From: Bacillota bacterium
GTDB taxonomy: Bacteria; Bacillota; Clostridia; Lachnospirales; Lachnospiraceae
Reading direction: 5' to 3'
Length of the DNA stretch: 6,646 bases
Assembly: GCA_023436765.1 (NCBI GenBank)
Contig: JAEZHX010000213.1
Span: 1-6,646, forward strand
The notes below the pieces were generated by a model, which saw only the letters and a program-made list of their open reading frames with translations, had not been told where the DNA came from and ran no database searches. Made by a program: the position numbers and the translations under genes. Of the stretch, positions 1 through 5,962 are shown in pieces. Numbering within the stretch: position 1 is the first letter of the stretch; each line of letters opens with the position of its first letter.

Positions 1-12
1 GATATTAAACGC

Positions 13-42
13 ATTATAGCAATAGACAAATCACTTTGTCAA
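13..42 (-). promoter_or_regulatory. Strong leftward sigma-A type promoter
   Basis: Reading the minus strand, TTGACA (plus positions 37-42) is followed after 18 nt by TATAAT (13-18), preceded by TGC, which makes an extended -10. Both hexamers match the consensus exactly. Transcription should start near position 6 and run out of the left edge, so the gene it serves is not visible. It lies just downstream of the stop codon of the sensor gene (72-2564), which has the same direction, so it probably starts an independent unit. No terminator is visible between the sensor stop and this promoter. Confidence 0.72.
25..40. promoter_or_regulatory. Operator-like dyad inside the leftward promoter
   Basis: GACAAA (25-30) and TTTGTC (35-40) form a perfect 6-bp inverted repeat around TCAC. 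The dyad occupies most of the spacer and overlaps the -35 hexamer of the promoter at 13-42, the usual place for a repressor site. The binding protein is unknown; I do not recognise the site as one for LexA, Fur or Rex. The dyad is seen directly; the operator role is inferred. Confidence 0.4.
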
Positions 43-71
43 GAAATATTTTACAACTTAACAAATATCTG

Positions 72-2564
72 TTAATTCTCTTTTCCCACCACATGATTCA
101 AAAATAATTCTGTCAATATGGGGTCAAACTGGGTTCCGGTATTCCTACGGATCTCCTCGATCGCTTCCTCCTTGGTCATAGCCTTCCGGTAGGGGCGGTC
201 CGAGGTCATCGCATCATAGGAATCCGCAATTGAGATGATACGAGATAACAGCGGTATCTCTTCCCCCTTTTTGCCATAGGGATAACCCTTCCCATCCCAG
301 CGCTCATGGTGATTTAAGATATAATCCGCGATCGGGGCTAGCTCAGGTGTTGACATCGCAATACGATACCCCATCTCCGGGTGGCGTTTCATCTCCATCC
401 ATTCCTTCACTGTAAGCTTCCCGGGTTTATTCAATATATTATCACTGATTCCGATCTTGCCAATATCATGGAGGGTGGATAACAGTTCAAGCTGATTAAG
501 TTCTTCTTCTGTAAGATCCAATAGCTCACCAACGGTCCGAGATAAGGTGATCAGCCTCTGAGCATGAGCTTCGGTTTCCTGGCTTTTTTCAAAGAGTGAG
601 TTCTTCATCGTGGAGATAATTGAGCTATGCAGACTTCGGCTCTGGAGAAGCTTATGTCGGTACATGCTTTCCTCTGCTGCTTTAATTACATTGGTTAATA
701 TTACGGTTTCTTCCTCCTTCGTTGCACAGCCTACGGATATGCTGGCATGGTAAGGCTCCTCCGGAGCATTTTTTCTCTGCTCCTCACACATCCTGCCAAT
801 CATATGTACGATTTTATCAGCTTCCTCATAGGTCGTATTCGGCATGAGAATACTGAATTCGTCCCCGCCCGTTCTTGCCAGAACATCTCCGGGGCGGCTG
901 CAATGTTCTAAGACTCTGGACACCTTCTGAATTAATACATCCCCTTCCTGGTGACCCATTGCAGAATTTATCAGCTTTAATCCGTTAATATCACCCACAA
1001 TGACGGACAGGGGGTACTTGTCCCTATGATCCAGCTTAATCTTTGCTTCTTCATAATATCTGCGGTTATATAATCCGGTCAGAACATCATGATAGGTAAG
1101 AAACAGAATCTCATCCTCTCTTTTCCTCTGCTTGGAGATATCGATAATCAAGCCTTCGATCGCTTCGACCTCCCCCTGCTCGTTATAGACACCCTGTCCC
1201 TGTTCGAATACCCATTTTATCCTATGATCTGCAGTAATAATTGCATACTCTTCCTTAAATACAGTATGCTTCTGCAGAACCTCTGTCCATTTGTCCCACA
1301 GATACTCCCGATAATCCTGATTAATCAGATCATTGAACGTAATATCCCTGTTATATAGCAAGCTCTCCGGGGGATAACCGGTCAGCTCATAACAGCCCTC
1401 TGATACGAACTGCATTGTCCAATCTCTGTCATAATTACATCGGTAGGCCATTCCCGGTAGATTGGAAAGCAGCATGGACTTGCTTCGCTCGCTTTCTTTC
1501 AAGCTGGCTTCTGCCTTTTTCCTCTCCGTAATATCCTCAATCATACAGATATGACTGATGGCCTCCTGATTACTGAATTTTATCGGCGCAATATTCACAT
1601 TCGCCCATACTATCGTGCCGTCGGGACGGATATATCGCTTTTCCAGCTGATATCCGTCAATTTCGCCCTTCTTCAGCTTCTCGAATAATTCCAGATCCTT
1701 TCTAACATCCTCCGGATGGGATATCTCTATCCAACTTAGATTTTGCAACTCCTCCTTCGGTATTCCCACAATTTTATGGAACATAAGATTTGAATCTACA
1801 ATAATGCTTTGATTATTACCAAAGGTAATCCCATAGGGCGCCTGCTCAAATAAAGCATGGAATATCCTCTCATTCACAAGCAGCTTATCATTCATTTCTC
1901 TTAGTTTATTCCTATCCGCCTTTATTTCGAGCTGCTTATAGAAGGTATAATGTAACATGATAAAAAACAGAATCAGAATGATACCGTTAAGTCCTTTTTC
2001 CATTACTCTGGTTCTGGCATAACGGAACCAAGATCCGGCTTCATAATTCATTCCTAAAACGGCAGTAACCGCTCCGCTCTGAGAATCCTTTACAGGATAT
2101 AATACACTGATCAAATTACCCCCGCTGTTCTTACTCTGCTTTGTTATCATCGGTTCGCCACTTTGAAAAGCTTTTAAGTATTTTTCACCCGTTAACGGAA
2201 ATTCACTGCCCGGAGCAAGATAAAATTCAGATGAAACCGGTTCGGAATATGCAATCAGGAGAAGGTTATCCCCCCTTCTTGTATAGAGGTAGCAATAACT
2301 GATCGAACTGTTCCGTTCAGATATCTCAGTCAGACTTTCCTTGATGATATGATACTCAGTTTTGTTGATATCGTCAGGCAGAAGCTCCAGCTCGGTAAAA
2401 AGCTCAGACTGTAATCCTACCTCAGCAGTATCCGCCAGCAGATATGCCCGTTCCTTCGTTAATACGATGCTTTTCTCCCAAACATATCTCAGGTAAATAA
2501 GATCTGTCAGAATTAGTATGATAAAACATATCATTAGGTTAGCTTTATTACGCCGAAGCTTCAT
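72..2564 (-). CDS. Membrane PAS-PAS-GGDEF-HD-GYP c-di-GMP turnover protein
   Basis: Predicted bifunctional cyclic di-GMP enzyme of 830 residues: the GGDEF domain would make c-di-GMP from two GTP and the HD-GYP domain would hydrolyse it. Order: membrane helix (about 10-28), extracytoplasmic sensor of about 160 residues (Cache-like by position, not recognised by sequence), second helix (about 191-209), PAS/PAC 1 (about 231-350), PAS 2 (about 360-480), GGDEF (about 485-640), HD-GYP (about 650-826). GGDEF is intact at 566-570, with an inhibitory-site RxxD (RPGD 557-560) five residues before it; the substrate residues in DINGLKLIN and GHQEGD are kept. HD-GYP shows HDIGK (699-703), HHE (752-754), GYP (760-762) and a DRPYR segment. 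Nothing looks degenerate, so both activities are plausible. The ATG at 2564 has a GGGTGA-type ribosome site and the first helix follows at once. It is divergent from the MpsC-family gene. The ligand is unknown. Confidence 0.95.
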   Translation of the reverse strand: MKLRRNKANLMICFIILILTDLIYLRYVWEKSIVLTKERAYLLADTAEVGLQSELFTELELLPDDINKTEYHIIKESLTEISERNSSISYCYLYTRRGDNLLLIAYSEPVSSEFYLAPGSEFPLTGEKYLKAFQSGEPMITKQSKNSGGNLISVLYPVKDSQSGAVTAVLGMNYEAGSWFRYARTRVMEKGLNGIILILFFIMLHYTFYKQLEIKADRNKLREMNDKLLVNERIFHALFEQAPYGITFGNNQSIIVDSNLMFHKIVGIPKEELQNLSWIEISHPEDVRKDLELFEKLKKGEIDGYQLEKRYIRPDGTIVWANVNIAPIKFSNQEAISHICMIEDITERKKAEASLKESERSKSMLLSNLPGMAYRCNYDRDWTMQFVSEGCYELTGYPPESLLYNRDITFNDLINQDYREYLWDKWTEVLQKHTVFKEEYAIITADHRIKWVFEQGQGVYNEQGEVEAIEGLIIDISKQRKREDEILFLTYHDVLTGLYNRRYYEEAKIKLDHRDKYPLSVIVGDINGLKLINSAMGHQEGDVLIQKVSRVLEHCSRPGDVLARTGGDEFSILMPNTTYEEADKIVHMIGRMCEEQRKNAPEEPYHASISVGCATKEEETVILTNVIKAAEESMYRHKLLQSRSLHSSIISTMKNSLFEKSQETEAHAQRLITLSRTVGELLDLTEEELNQLELLSTLHDIGKIGISDNILNKPGKLTVKEWMEMKRHPEMGYRIAMSTPELAPIADYILNHHERWDGKGYPYGKKGEEIPLLSRIISIADSYDAMTSDRPYRKAMTKEEAIEEIRRNTGTQFDPILTELFLNHVVGKEN

Positions 2565-2567
2565 TTG

Positions 2568-2578
2568 TCACCCGCCCT
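2568..2578 (-). promoter_or_regulatory. Ribosome binding site of the sensor gene
   Basis: On the minus strand AGGGCGGGTGA lies 3 nt before the ATG at 2564. The GGGTGA part matches the anti-Shine-Dalgarno complement, while the C interrupts the purine run. It supports the chosen start. Its CGGG could pair with the CCCG of the 5' hairpin arm at 2628-2634, which would hide the site. Confidence 0.6.
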
Positions 2579-2588
2579 GTAAAATATT

Positions 2589-2634
2589 TCCCGTAAATGC
2601 CATCAAGCCGAACTCTGCTTTTCCTGATACGGGA
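2589..2634 (-). promoter_or_regulatory. Structured 5' leader hairpin of the sensor gene
   Basis: In the RNA read from the minus strand, TCCCGTA (2628-2634) pairs perfectly with TACGGGA (2589-2595). Inside this, AAGC (2617-2620) pairs with GCTT (2605-2608), extended by a GA/TC step across a bulge. The element sits within the roughly 120-nt leader between the predicted start site and the ATG. It does not resemble the c-di-GMP-I or c-di-GMP-II riboswitch cores that I know. The pairing is visible; a regulatory role is inferred. Confidence 0.4.
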
Positions 2635-2671
2635 TACCCTTTTCTGTTTACTATAGTTAAAAATAAATCTT

Positions 2672-2763
2672 GATAGGTCTTCTGTCCTATAATTATATTA
2701 TAATTTGGCATTATTTACAATGAAATTATATAATATTACAATATTTTTGTCCTATCTCCTATC
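2672..2763. repeat. CCTAT(C) repeats in the divergent promoter region
   Basis: TGTCCTAT occurs twice (2683-2690 and 2748-2755). The second copy is followed directly by another CCTATC (2758-2763), giving a 7-bp-spaced tandem pair. An inverted copy, GATAGG, lies at 2672-2677 and forms a 5-bp hairpin with CCTAT at 2686-2690. The copies bracket the leftward promoter (2692-2720), and the tandem pair sits just upstream of the rightward -35 at 2774. This could be a shared regulator site, but short AT-rich repeats also arise by chance. Confidence 0.3.
2692..2720 (-). promoter_or_regulatory. Promoter of the c-di-GMP sensor gene
   Basis: On the minus strand TTGTAA (2715-2720) and TATAAT (2692-2697) are separated by exactly 17 nt. 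Transcription would begin near 2685, leaving a 5' leader of about 120 nt before the ATG at 2564. The -10 is perfect and the -35 differs from TTGACA at two positions. The surrounding DNA is very AT-rich, so other -10-like hexamers are present. Confidence 0.6.
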
Positions 2764-2773
2764 AGTATAGTAG

Positions 2774-2802
2774 TTGACTTTACAAATCAAATCAGTTATA
2801 TT
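2774..2802 (+). promoter_or_regulatory. Promoter of the MpsC-family gene
   Basis: TTGACT (2774-2779) and TATATT (2797-2802) are separated by 17 nt, each one mismatch from the sigma-A consensus. The start of transcription would fall near 2809, giving a leader of only about 20 nt that just includes the ribosome site at 2818-2826. It is arranged back to back with the leftward promoter at 2692-2720. Confidence 0.68.
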
Positions 2803-2817
2803 ATAGTAAGCAAAAGT

Positions 2818-2826
2818 AGGTGGTGA
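2818..2826 (+). promoter_or_regulatory. Ribosome binding site that fixes a GTG start
   Basis: AGGTGGTGA differs from AGGAGGTGA at one base and lies 4 nt before the GTG at 2831. The next in-frame ATG (2846) has only a close-set AAAGGGG, and using it would remove the start of the family's conserved N-terminus, so GTG is preferred. Confidence 0.7.
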
Positions 2827-2830
2827 TTGC

Positions 2831-3196
2831 GTGACAAAGGGGCAAATGGAAGCCAAGATTTCCGAAGCCGTAAGTAAATTCGAATTGGAATATATGGGCC
2901 GCGGTCCCAAATTAATCCGTTCTTATATCATAAACGACATGATTATCGTCAGGCTCTCAGGGATATTAAGTCCATCCGAGCAGAAGCTGACCGACAATCC
3001 GCAAGGAATAGAACTATTTAAGAAGGTTCGGTCTTCCCTGTTTGAAGGTGGTCGCGGATATCTGGAAACATTAATTACAGATATAATTAATGTAGCCATC
3101 GTCAGCACCCATTCTGATATCAGTACGAAGACGGGCGAGAAAATCATCGTTATTACAGCCGACCGAAATATTGAAGATCTGATATCAAATAAATAA
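2831..3196 (+). CDS. MpsC family (DUF2294) protein
   Basis: Small soluble protein of 121 residues, about the usual length for DUF2294, now named after MpsC of the staphylococcal Mps system, which has been linked to membrane potential and bicarbonate supply. I recognise the family from the N-terminal MTKGQMEAKISEA, then FELEYMGRGPK (about 18-28), the D-M-I-I-V-R-L strand (about 36-42), and the C-terminal HSDISTKTGEKIIVIT (about 94-109). There is no signal peptide or membrane helix. The biochemical function of this family is not established, and neither MpsA nor MpsB is visible here, so it is an orphan in this window. It has its own promoter and is followed by a strong terminator, so it probably forms a one-gene unit. 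The start is GTG. Family confidence is high; role unknown. Confidence 0.88.
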   Translation: MTKGQMEAKISEAVSKFELEYMGRGPKLIRSYIINDMIIVRLSGILSPSEQKLTDNPQGIELFKKVRSSLFEGGRGYLETLITDIINVAIVSTHSDISTKTGEKIIVITADRNIEDLISNK

Positions 3197-3249
3197 CTCC
3201 GGAAGACAACACAAATTAGATAAGTTTCCTTAACTAAGTTGTAAGTAGA

Positions 3250-3290
3250 CCGATATCTTAAGCAGGGAGCGAAGATATCGGATTTTTTAT
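3250..3290 (+). terminator. Intrinsic terminator after the MpsC-family gene
   Basis: CCGATATCTT (3250-3259) and AAGATATCGG (3272-3281) form a perfect 10-bp stem with a 12-nt loop, followed by A and six T (3283-3288). It lies 53 bp after the stop codon and should separate this gene from purE. It could also act as a readthrough or attenuation point ahead of purE, for which I find no clear promoter of its own. Confidence 0.88.
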
Positions 3291-3305
3291 TATTAAAGGT
3301 ACAAT

Positions 3306-3328
3306 TATGCCACACTAAGATTGGCATA
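3306..3328. promoter_or_regulatory. 7-bp inverted repeat upstream of purE
   Basis: TATGCCA (3306-3312) and TGGCATA (3322-3328) are perfect inverted copies around a 9-nt loop, between the preceding terminator and the purE ribosome site. It could be an operator or a leader hairpin; there is no T-tract, so it is not a terminator. It does not match the Bacillus PurR box or the purine riboswitch as I know them. Confidence 0.35.
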
Positions 3329-3359
3329 CTAATATCATATGAATATAAGGAGGTAGTAT

Positions 3360-3863
3360 ATGAGTAAGAAAGTTGCAATTCTGATGGGCAGCGACAGCGA
3401 CCTGCCGGTTGTAAAAGGTGCCATCAATACATTGAAAAGCTTTGGTATTCCGGTTGAGGTACATGTCATGAGTGCACACCGTACTCCGAATCAGGCCAGT
3501 GATTTCGCACTGAATGCCCGAGCCAATGGTTTTGGAGTCATTATATGTGCAGCTGGGAAGGCCGCTCATCTAGCAGGTGTCATTGCAGCACATACGATTC
3601 TTCCCGTCATCGGAATTCCAATTAAGGCATCTGTCCTGGACGGAATGGATGCTTTGCTGTCAACCGTTCAGATGCCGAAAGGGATACCGGTCGCAACTGT
3701 AGCAATTGACGGAGCGGACAATGCCGGAATTCTTGCAGCACAAATTCTATCCGTATACGATGATGAGCTTGCAGCAAAGCTGGATGTGATGAAATCAGAT
3801 ATGACTAAGGAAGTAGTCGAAAAGGATGAGAAGCTTCAGACCGAAATGTGGTGGAAAATGTAG
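3360..3863 (+). CDS. purE: PurE, N5-carboxyaminoimidazole ribonucleotide mutase / AIR carboxylase subunit
   Basis: Cytosolic enzyme of de novo purine synthesis that yields 4-carboxy-5-aminoimidazole ribonucleotide (CAIR). At 167 residues it has the normal PurE length. Motifs are GSDSD (10-14, phosphate binding), SAHRTP (38-43) with catalytic His40 equivalent to E. coli His45, AAGKAAHLAG (64-73), and QMPKGIPVATVAID (104-117). SAHRTP and the A-G-x-A-A-H-L loop favour the class I (N5-CAIR mutase) type over class II, whose members as I recall carry SAHK; a class I enzyme normally works with PurK, which is not in this window. AAGGAGGT at 3347-3354, 5 nt before the ATG, fixes the start. Neither purC nor purK follows; the next gene, 84 bp on, is the PEPCK-like gene. 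No convincing purE promoter is seen. Confidence 0.96.
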   Translation: MSKKVAILMGSDSDLPVVKGAINTLKSFGIPVEVHVMSAHRTPNQASDFALNARANGFGVIICAAGKAAHLAGVIAAHTILPVIGIPIKASVLDGMDALLSTVQMPKGIPVATVAIDGADNAGILAAQILSVYDDELAAKLDVMKSDMTKEVVEKDEKLQTEMWWKM

Positions 3864-3889
3864 TTTGATGTATGACTATAGGTGCAATG

Positions 3890-3916
3890 TGTATCAATAC
3901 ATGAAATTAATATAAT
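3890..3916 (+). promoter_or_regulatory. Promoter-like element with a palindrome before the PEPCK-like gene
   Basis: A perfect TATAAT lies at 3911-3916, 31 nt before the ATG at 3948. No good -35 is found at the right spacing (TGTGTA at 17 nt is poor). That place is instead occupied by the palindrome TGTATCAATACA (3890-3901), suggesting an activator- or repressor-dependent promoter. If real, the PEPCK-like gene can be expressed separately from purE; otherwise the two are cotranscribed across the 84-bp gap. Confidence 0.38.
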
Positions 3917-3947
3917 AAACAGTAAAGCATAGTAAAGGAGTTCGTGA

Positions 3948-5825
3948 ATGAAAGAATACTTGCAGAAAATGATTTTGGCAGAAGAAGTAATGAATGTTCT
4001 ATCCGGCAGCAAGAAAGTAGTGTTTCCGAAGACAAGGGAGGAACTACTTAGTCTCTCCTTTGGCAGTGAAGGTAATGTCACCTTTGATGTGGAATATGAG
4101 GTCGAAGGTAAGGGTATCGTTAAGGAAGTTAATGTTACCCGCTGTAAAAACGGTGCCGCAGTAAACTATATGGAAGATTATATGAGACGCCGTGACCCTG
4201 ACAGCCTGATTATCGGAGACCAGCTGGATACTGACAAACCGAGATTTAAGGATGTTTACCATAAGGATTTTGAGCCGTTGCGCCATAGAACATTAGAATG
4301 GTTGAAGGATCAGGAGCTTCTTGTTCTTCCCTTTATGTCCGGCAGTTATGAATATGGATATGATTCCTTATTGATAGCACCCCTGAATGCAGCTTTCTTT
4401 GCCTGCGGACTCGCAGATTTACAGGGTTTTTTAAGTATTGATCAGATAACAAACGGCTTTAATCCCCGGGCTATCGTTTATCTTGCACCGCCCTTTCGCC
4501 ATACCGATTTTGACGGAAAACAGGTTGTTGTCCATAATAGATTGGAGAAAGTCCATGAAGTATTTTCATATAACCTCTATCCCGGTCCCAGTGCCAAGAA
4601 GGGGATCTATGGCGTACTGCTGAACATAGGTGAGCAGGAAGGTTGGCTGACAGCCCATGCCTCTACTGTTAAGGTTATCACTCCATATGATAACGAGATT
4701 GTCATCATGCATGAGGGTGCTTCCGGCGGAGGTAAGAGTGAAATGATCGAGCCTGCTCATAAGGCAGCTGACGGAAGACTGGTTCTCGGTGAGAATCTCT
4801 CGACCGGTGAGAAATTTTACCTGGAGCTGAATGAATCCTGTGATCTTCGTCCGGTAACGGATGATATGGCACTCTGCCACCCGAAGGTGCAGAATGACAG
4901 TAAGAAGCTAGTGGTACAGGATGCTGAAAGCGGCTGGTTCTTAAGACTTGATAATATAACAAGCTATGGTTCCTCTCCTGCTTATGAGAAGATCTTCACA
5001 CAGCCCAAGGAGCCGCTTATTTTCTTAAATATTCAGGGTGTCCCTAATGCAACCTGTCTTGTTTGGGAACATACACTGGATTCGAACGGAACACCCTGTC
5101 CTAATCCGAGAGCGATCCTTCCGAGACGTCTGGTGCCCGATATCGTGAGCGAACCCGTTGAGGTTGATGTCAGAAGCTTTGGCGTGAGAACTCCGCCTTG
5201 CACGAAAGAGAAGCCCTCCTACGGTATCCTTGGCATGTTTCATATCCTACCCCCCGCTCTTGCCTGGTTATGGAGACTGGTAGCTCCCCGAGGCTTCAAT
5301 AACCCCAGTATCGTGGACTCCAAGGGTATGATCAGCGAGGGAGTTGGTTCCTATTGGCCCTTCGCAACCGGTAAGATGGTTAAGCAGGCTAACCTACTCT
5401 TAGAACAGATTGTACGTTCCTCCAGCACCAGATATGTATTAATACCGAATCAGCATATCGGTGTTTATAAGGTAAGCTTTAATCCCCAGTGGGTTGCCAG
5501 AGAGTATATTGCAAGACGCGGCAGTGCCAAGTTCAAGCCTGAGCATCTGAAGGAAGCACGATGCACTCTGCTGGGCTACGGTCTGGAATCCTTAAAGGTG
5601 GATGGTCAGTATATCCGCCGGGCCTTCCTTCAGCCGGAACGTCAGCAGGAGGTTGGTACCGAAGGCTATGATGCCGGTGCTAAAATTTTAATTGATTTCT
5701 TCAAAAGGGAAGCCGAGAAATTCAATACTCCTGAGCTGAATCCCTTAGGAAAACAGATTATCGAATGTCTGCTGCGGGATGCTCCTCTTCAGGACTATAT
5801 TGACTTAATCCCCATGAGATACTAA
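3948..5825 (+). CDS. DUF4914-like protein, divergent PEP carboxykinase-like P-loop enzyme
   Basis: Protein of 625 residues that I assign to DUF4914, a family of unknown function. It carries a PEPCK-type layout: Tyr211 and Lys217-Lys218, His237 nineteen residues after Lys218 (same spacing as the metal ligands Lys213 and His232 of E. coli PEPCK), P-loop GASGGGKS (257-264), kinase-2 motif VTDDMA (303-308), N-P-R (386-388) in a segment that continues ...P....DIV..PV like PEPCK N-T-R-V-S-Y-P, an ILPP segment, and a C-terminus ending in an A-K-I-L-I-D-F-F helix. GKSE in the P-loop also recalls HPr kinase. It is soluble, with no signal or membrane helix, and is about 85 residues longer than E. coli PEPCK. 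The PEPCK T-G-R-S-P-K-D-K motif is not recognisable; Arg80-82 (RRRDP) is a possible substitute. Nucleotide binding is likely; the substrate is unknown. AAAGGAG at 3934-3940 supports the ATG. A terminator follows. Confidence 0.85.
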   Translation: MKEYLQKMILAEEVMNVLSGSKKVVFPKTREELLSLSFGSEGNVTFDVEYEVEGKGIVKEVNVTRCKNGAAVNYMEDYMRRRDPDSLIIGDQLDTDKPRFKDVYHKDFEPLRHRTLEWLKDQELLVLPFMSGSYEYGYDSLLIAPLNAAFFACGLADLQGFLSIDQITNGFNPRAIVYLAPPFRHTDFDGKQVVVHNRLEKVHEVFSYNLYPGPSAKKGIYGVLLNIGEQEGWLTAHASTVKVITPYDNEIVIMHEGASGGGKSEMIEPAHKAADGRLVLGENLSTGEKFYLELNESCDLRPVTDDMALCHPKVQNDSKKLVVQDAESGWFLRLDNITSYGSSPAYEKIFTQPKEPLIFLNIQGVPNATCLVWEHTLDSNGTPCPNPRAILPRRLVPDIVSEPVEVDVRSFGVRTPPCTKEKPSYGILGMFHILPPALAWLWRLVAPRGFNNPSIVDSKGMISEGVGSYWPFATGKMVKQANLLLEQIVRSSSTRYVLIPNQHIGVYKVSFNPQWVAREYIARRGSAKFKPEHLKEARCTLLGYGLESLKVDGQYIRRAFLQPERQQEVGTEGYDAGAKILIDFFKREAEKFNTPELNPLGKQIIECLLRDAPLQDYIDLIPMRY

Positions 5826-5890
5826 TTCCAACCTATGAAGCATTACTAAGATACAAAAATAAATTGATTATCTATTACCTATTTCATCAT

Positions 5891-5941
5891 AAAATGCCTT
5901 GGAGACACCTATGATAAGGTAACGCTCCGAGGCATTTTTTT
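5891..5941 (+). terminator. Intrinsic terminator after the PEPCK-like gene, possibly bidirectional
   Basis: AAAATGCCTTGGAG (5891-5904) pairs with CTCCGAGGCATTTT (5925-5938) over 14 bp with one G-U pair. A small inner helix ACCT/AGGT (5907-5910, 5917-5920) is also possible. Seven T (5935-5941) end the element on the plus strand. On the minus strand the stem ends in TTTTAT, weaker but possibly enough to stop transcripts of the convergent MFS gene, whose stop codon is at 6023. Confidence 0.88.
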
Positions 5942-5962
5942 AATCTTGTATTCATGATAAGA

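Noticed and set aside
58..75. TTAACA/TGTTAA hairpin as terminator of the sensor gene
   Set aside because: The stem is only 6 bp and AT-rich, it overlaps the stop codon, and no T-tract follows on the minus strand.
1089..1358. 89-codon open frame on the plus strand within the sensor gene
   Set aside because: It lies antisense to the PAS/GGDEF coding sequence, shows no recognisable domain or ribosome site, and the opposite strand encodes clear conserved motifs.
2565..2690. c-di-GMP riboswitch upstream of the sensor gene
   Set aside because: I looked for the conserved cores of both c-di-GMP classes on the minus strand and could not find them; only an unassigned hairpin is supported.
2846..2848. 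ATG as an alternative start of the MpsC-family gene
   Set aside because: It would remove the conserved N-terminal T-K-G-Q residues, and the better ribosome site (2818-2826) is spaced for the GTG at 2831.
3321..3349. TTGGCA, 17 nt, TATAAG as a purE promoter
   Set aside because: The -10 would overlap the ribosome site (3347-3354) and the transcript would start about 4 nt before the ATG, which conflicts with the strong Shine-Dalgarno sequence.
3197..3359. Purine riboswitch or PurR box upstream of purE
   Set aside because: The conserved core sequences of the purine riboswitch are absent, and no CGAA-type PurR box is seen.
4566..4880. Minus-strand open frame over the P-loop region of the PEPCK-like gene
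   Set aside because: It is a mirror of the conserved plus-strand coding sequence, with low-quality protein text and no homologous motif.
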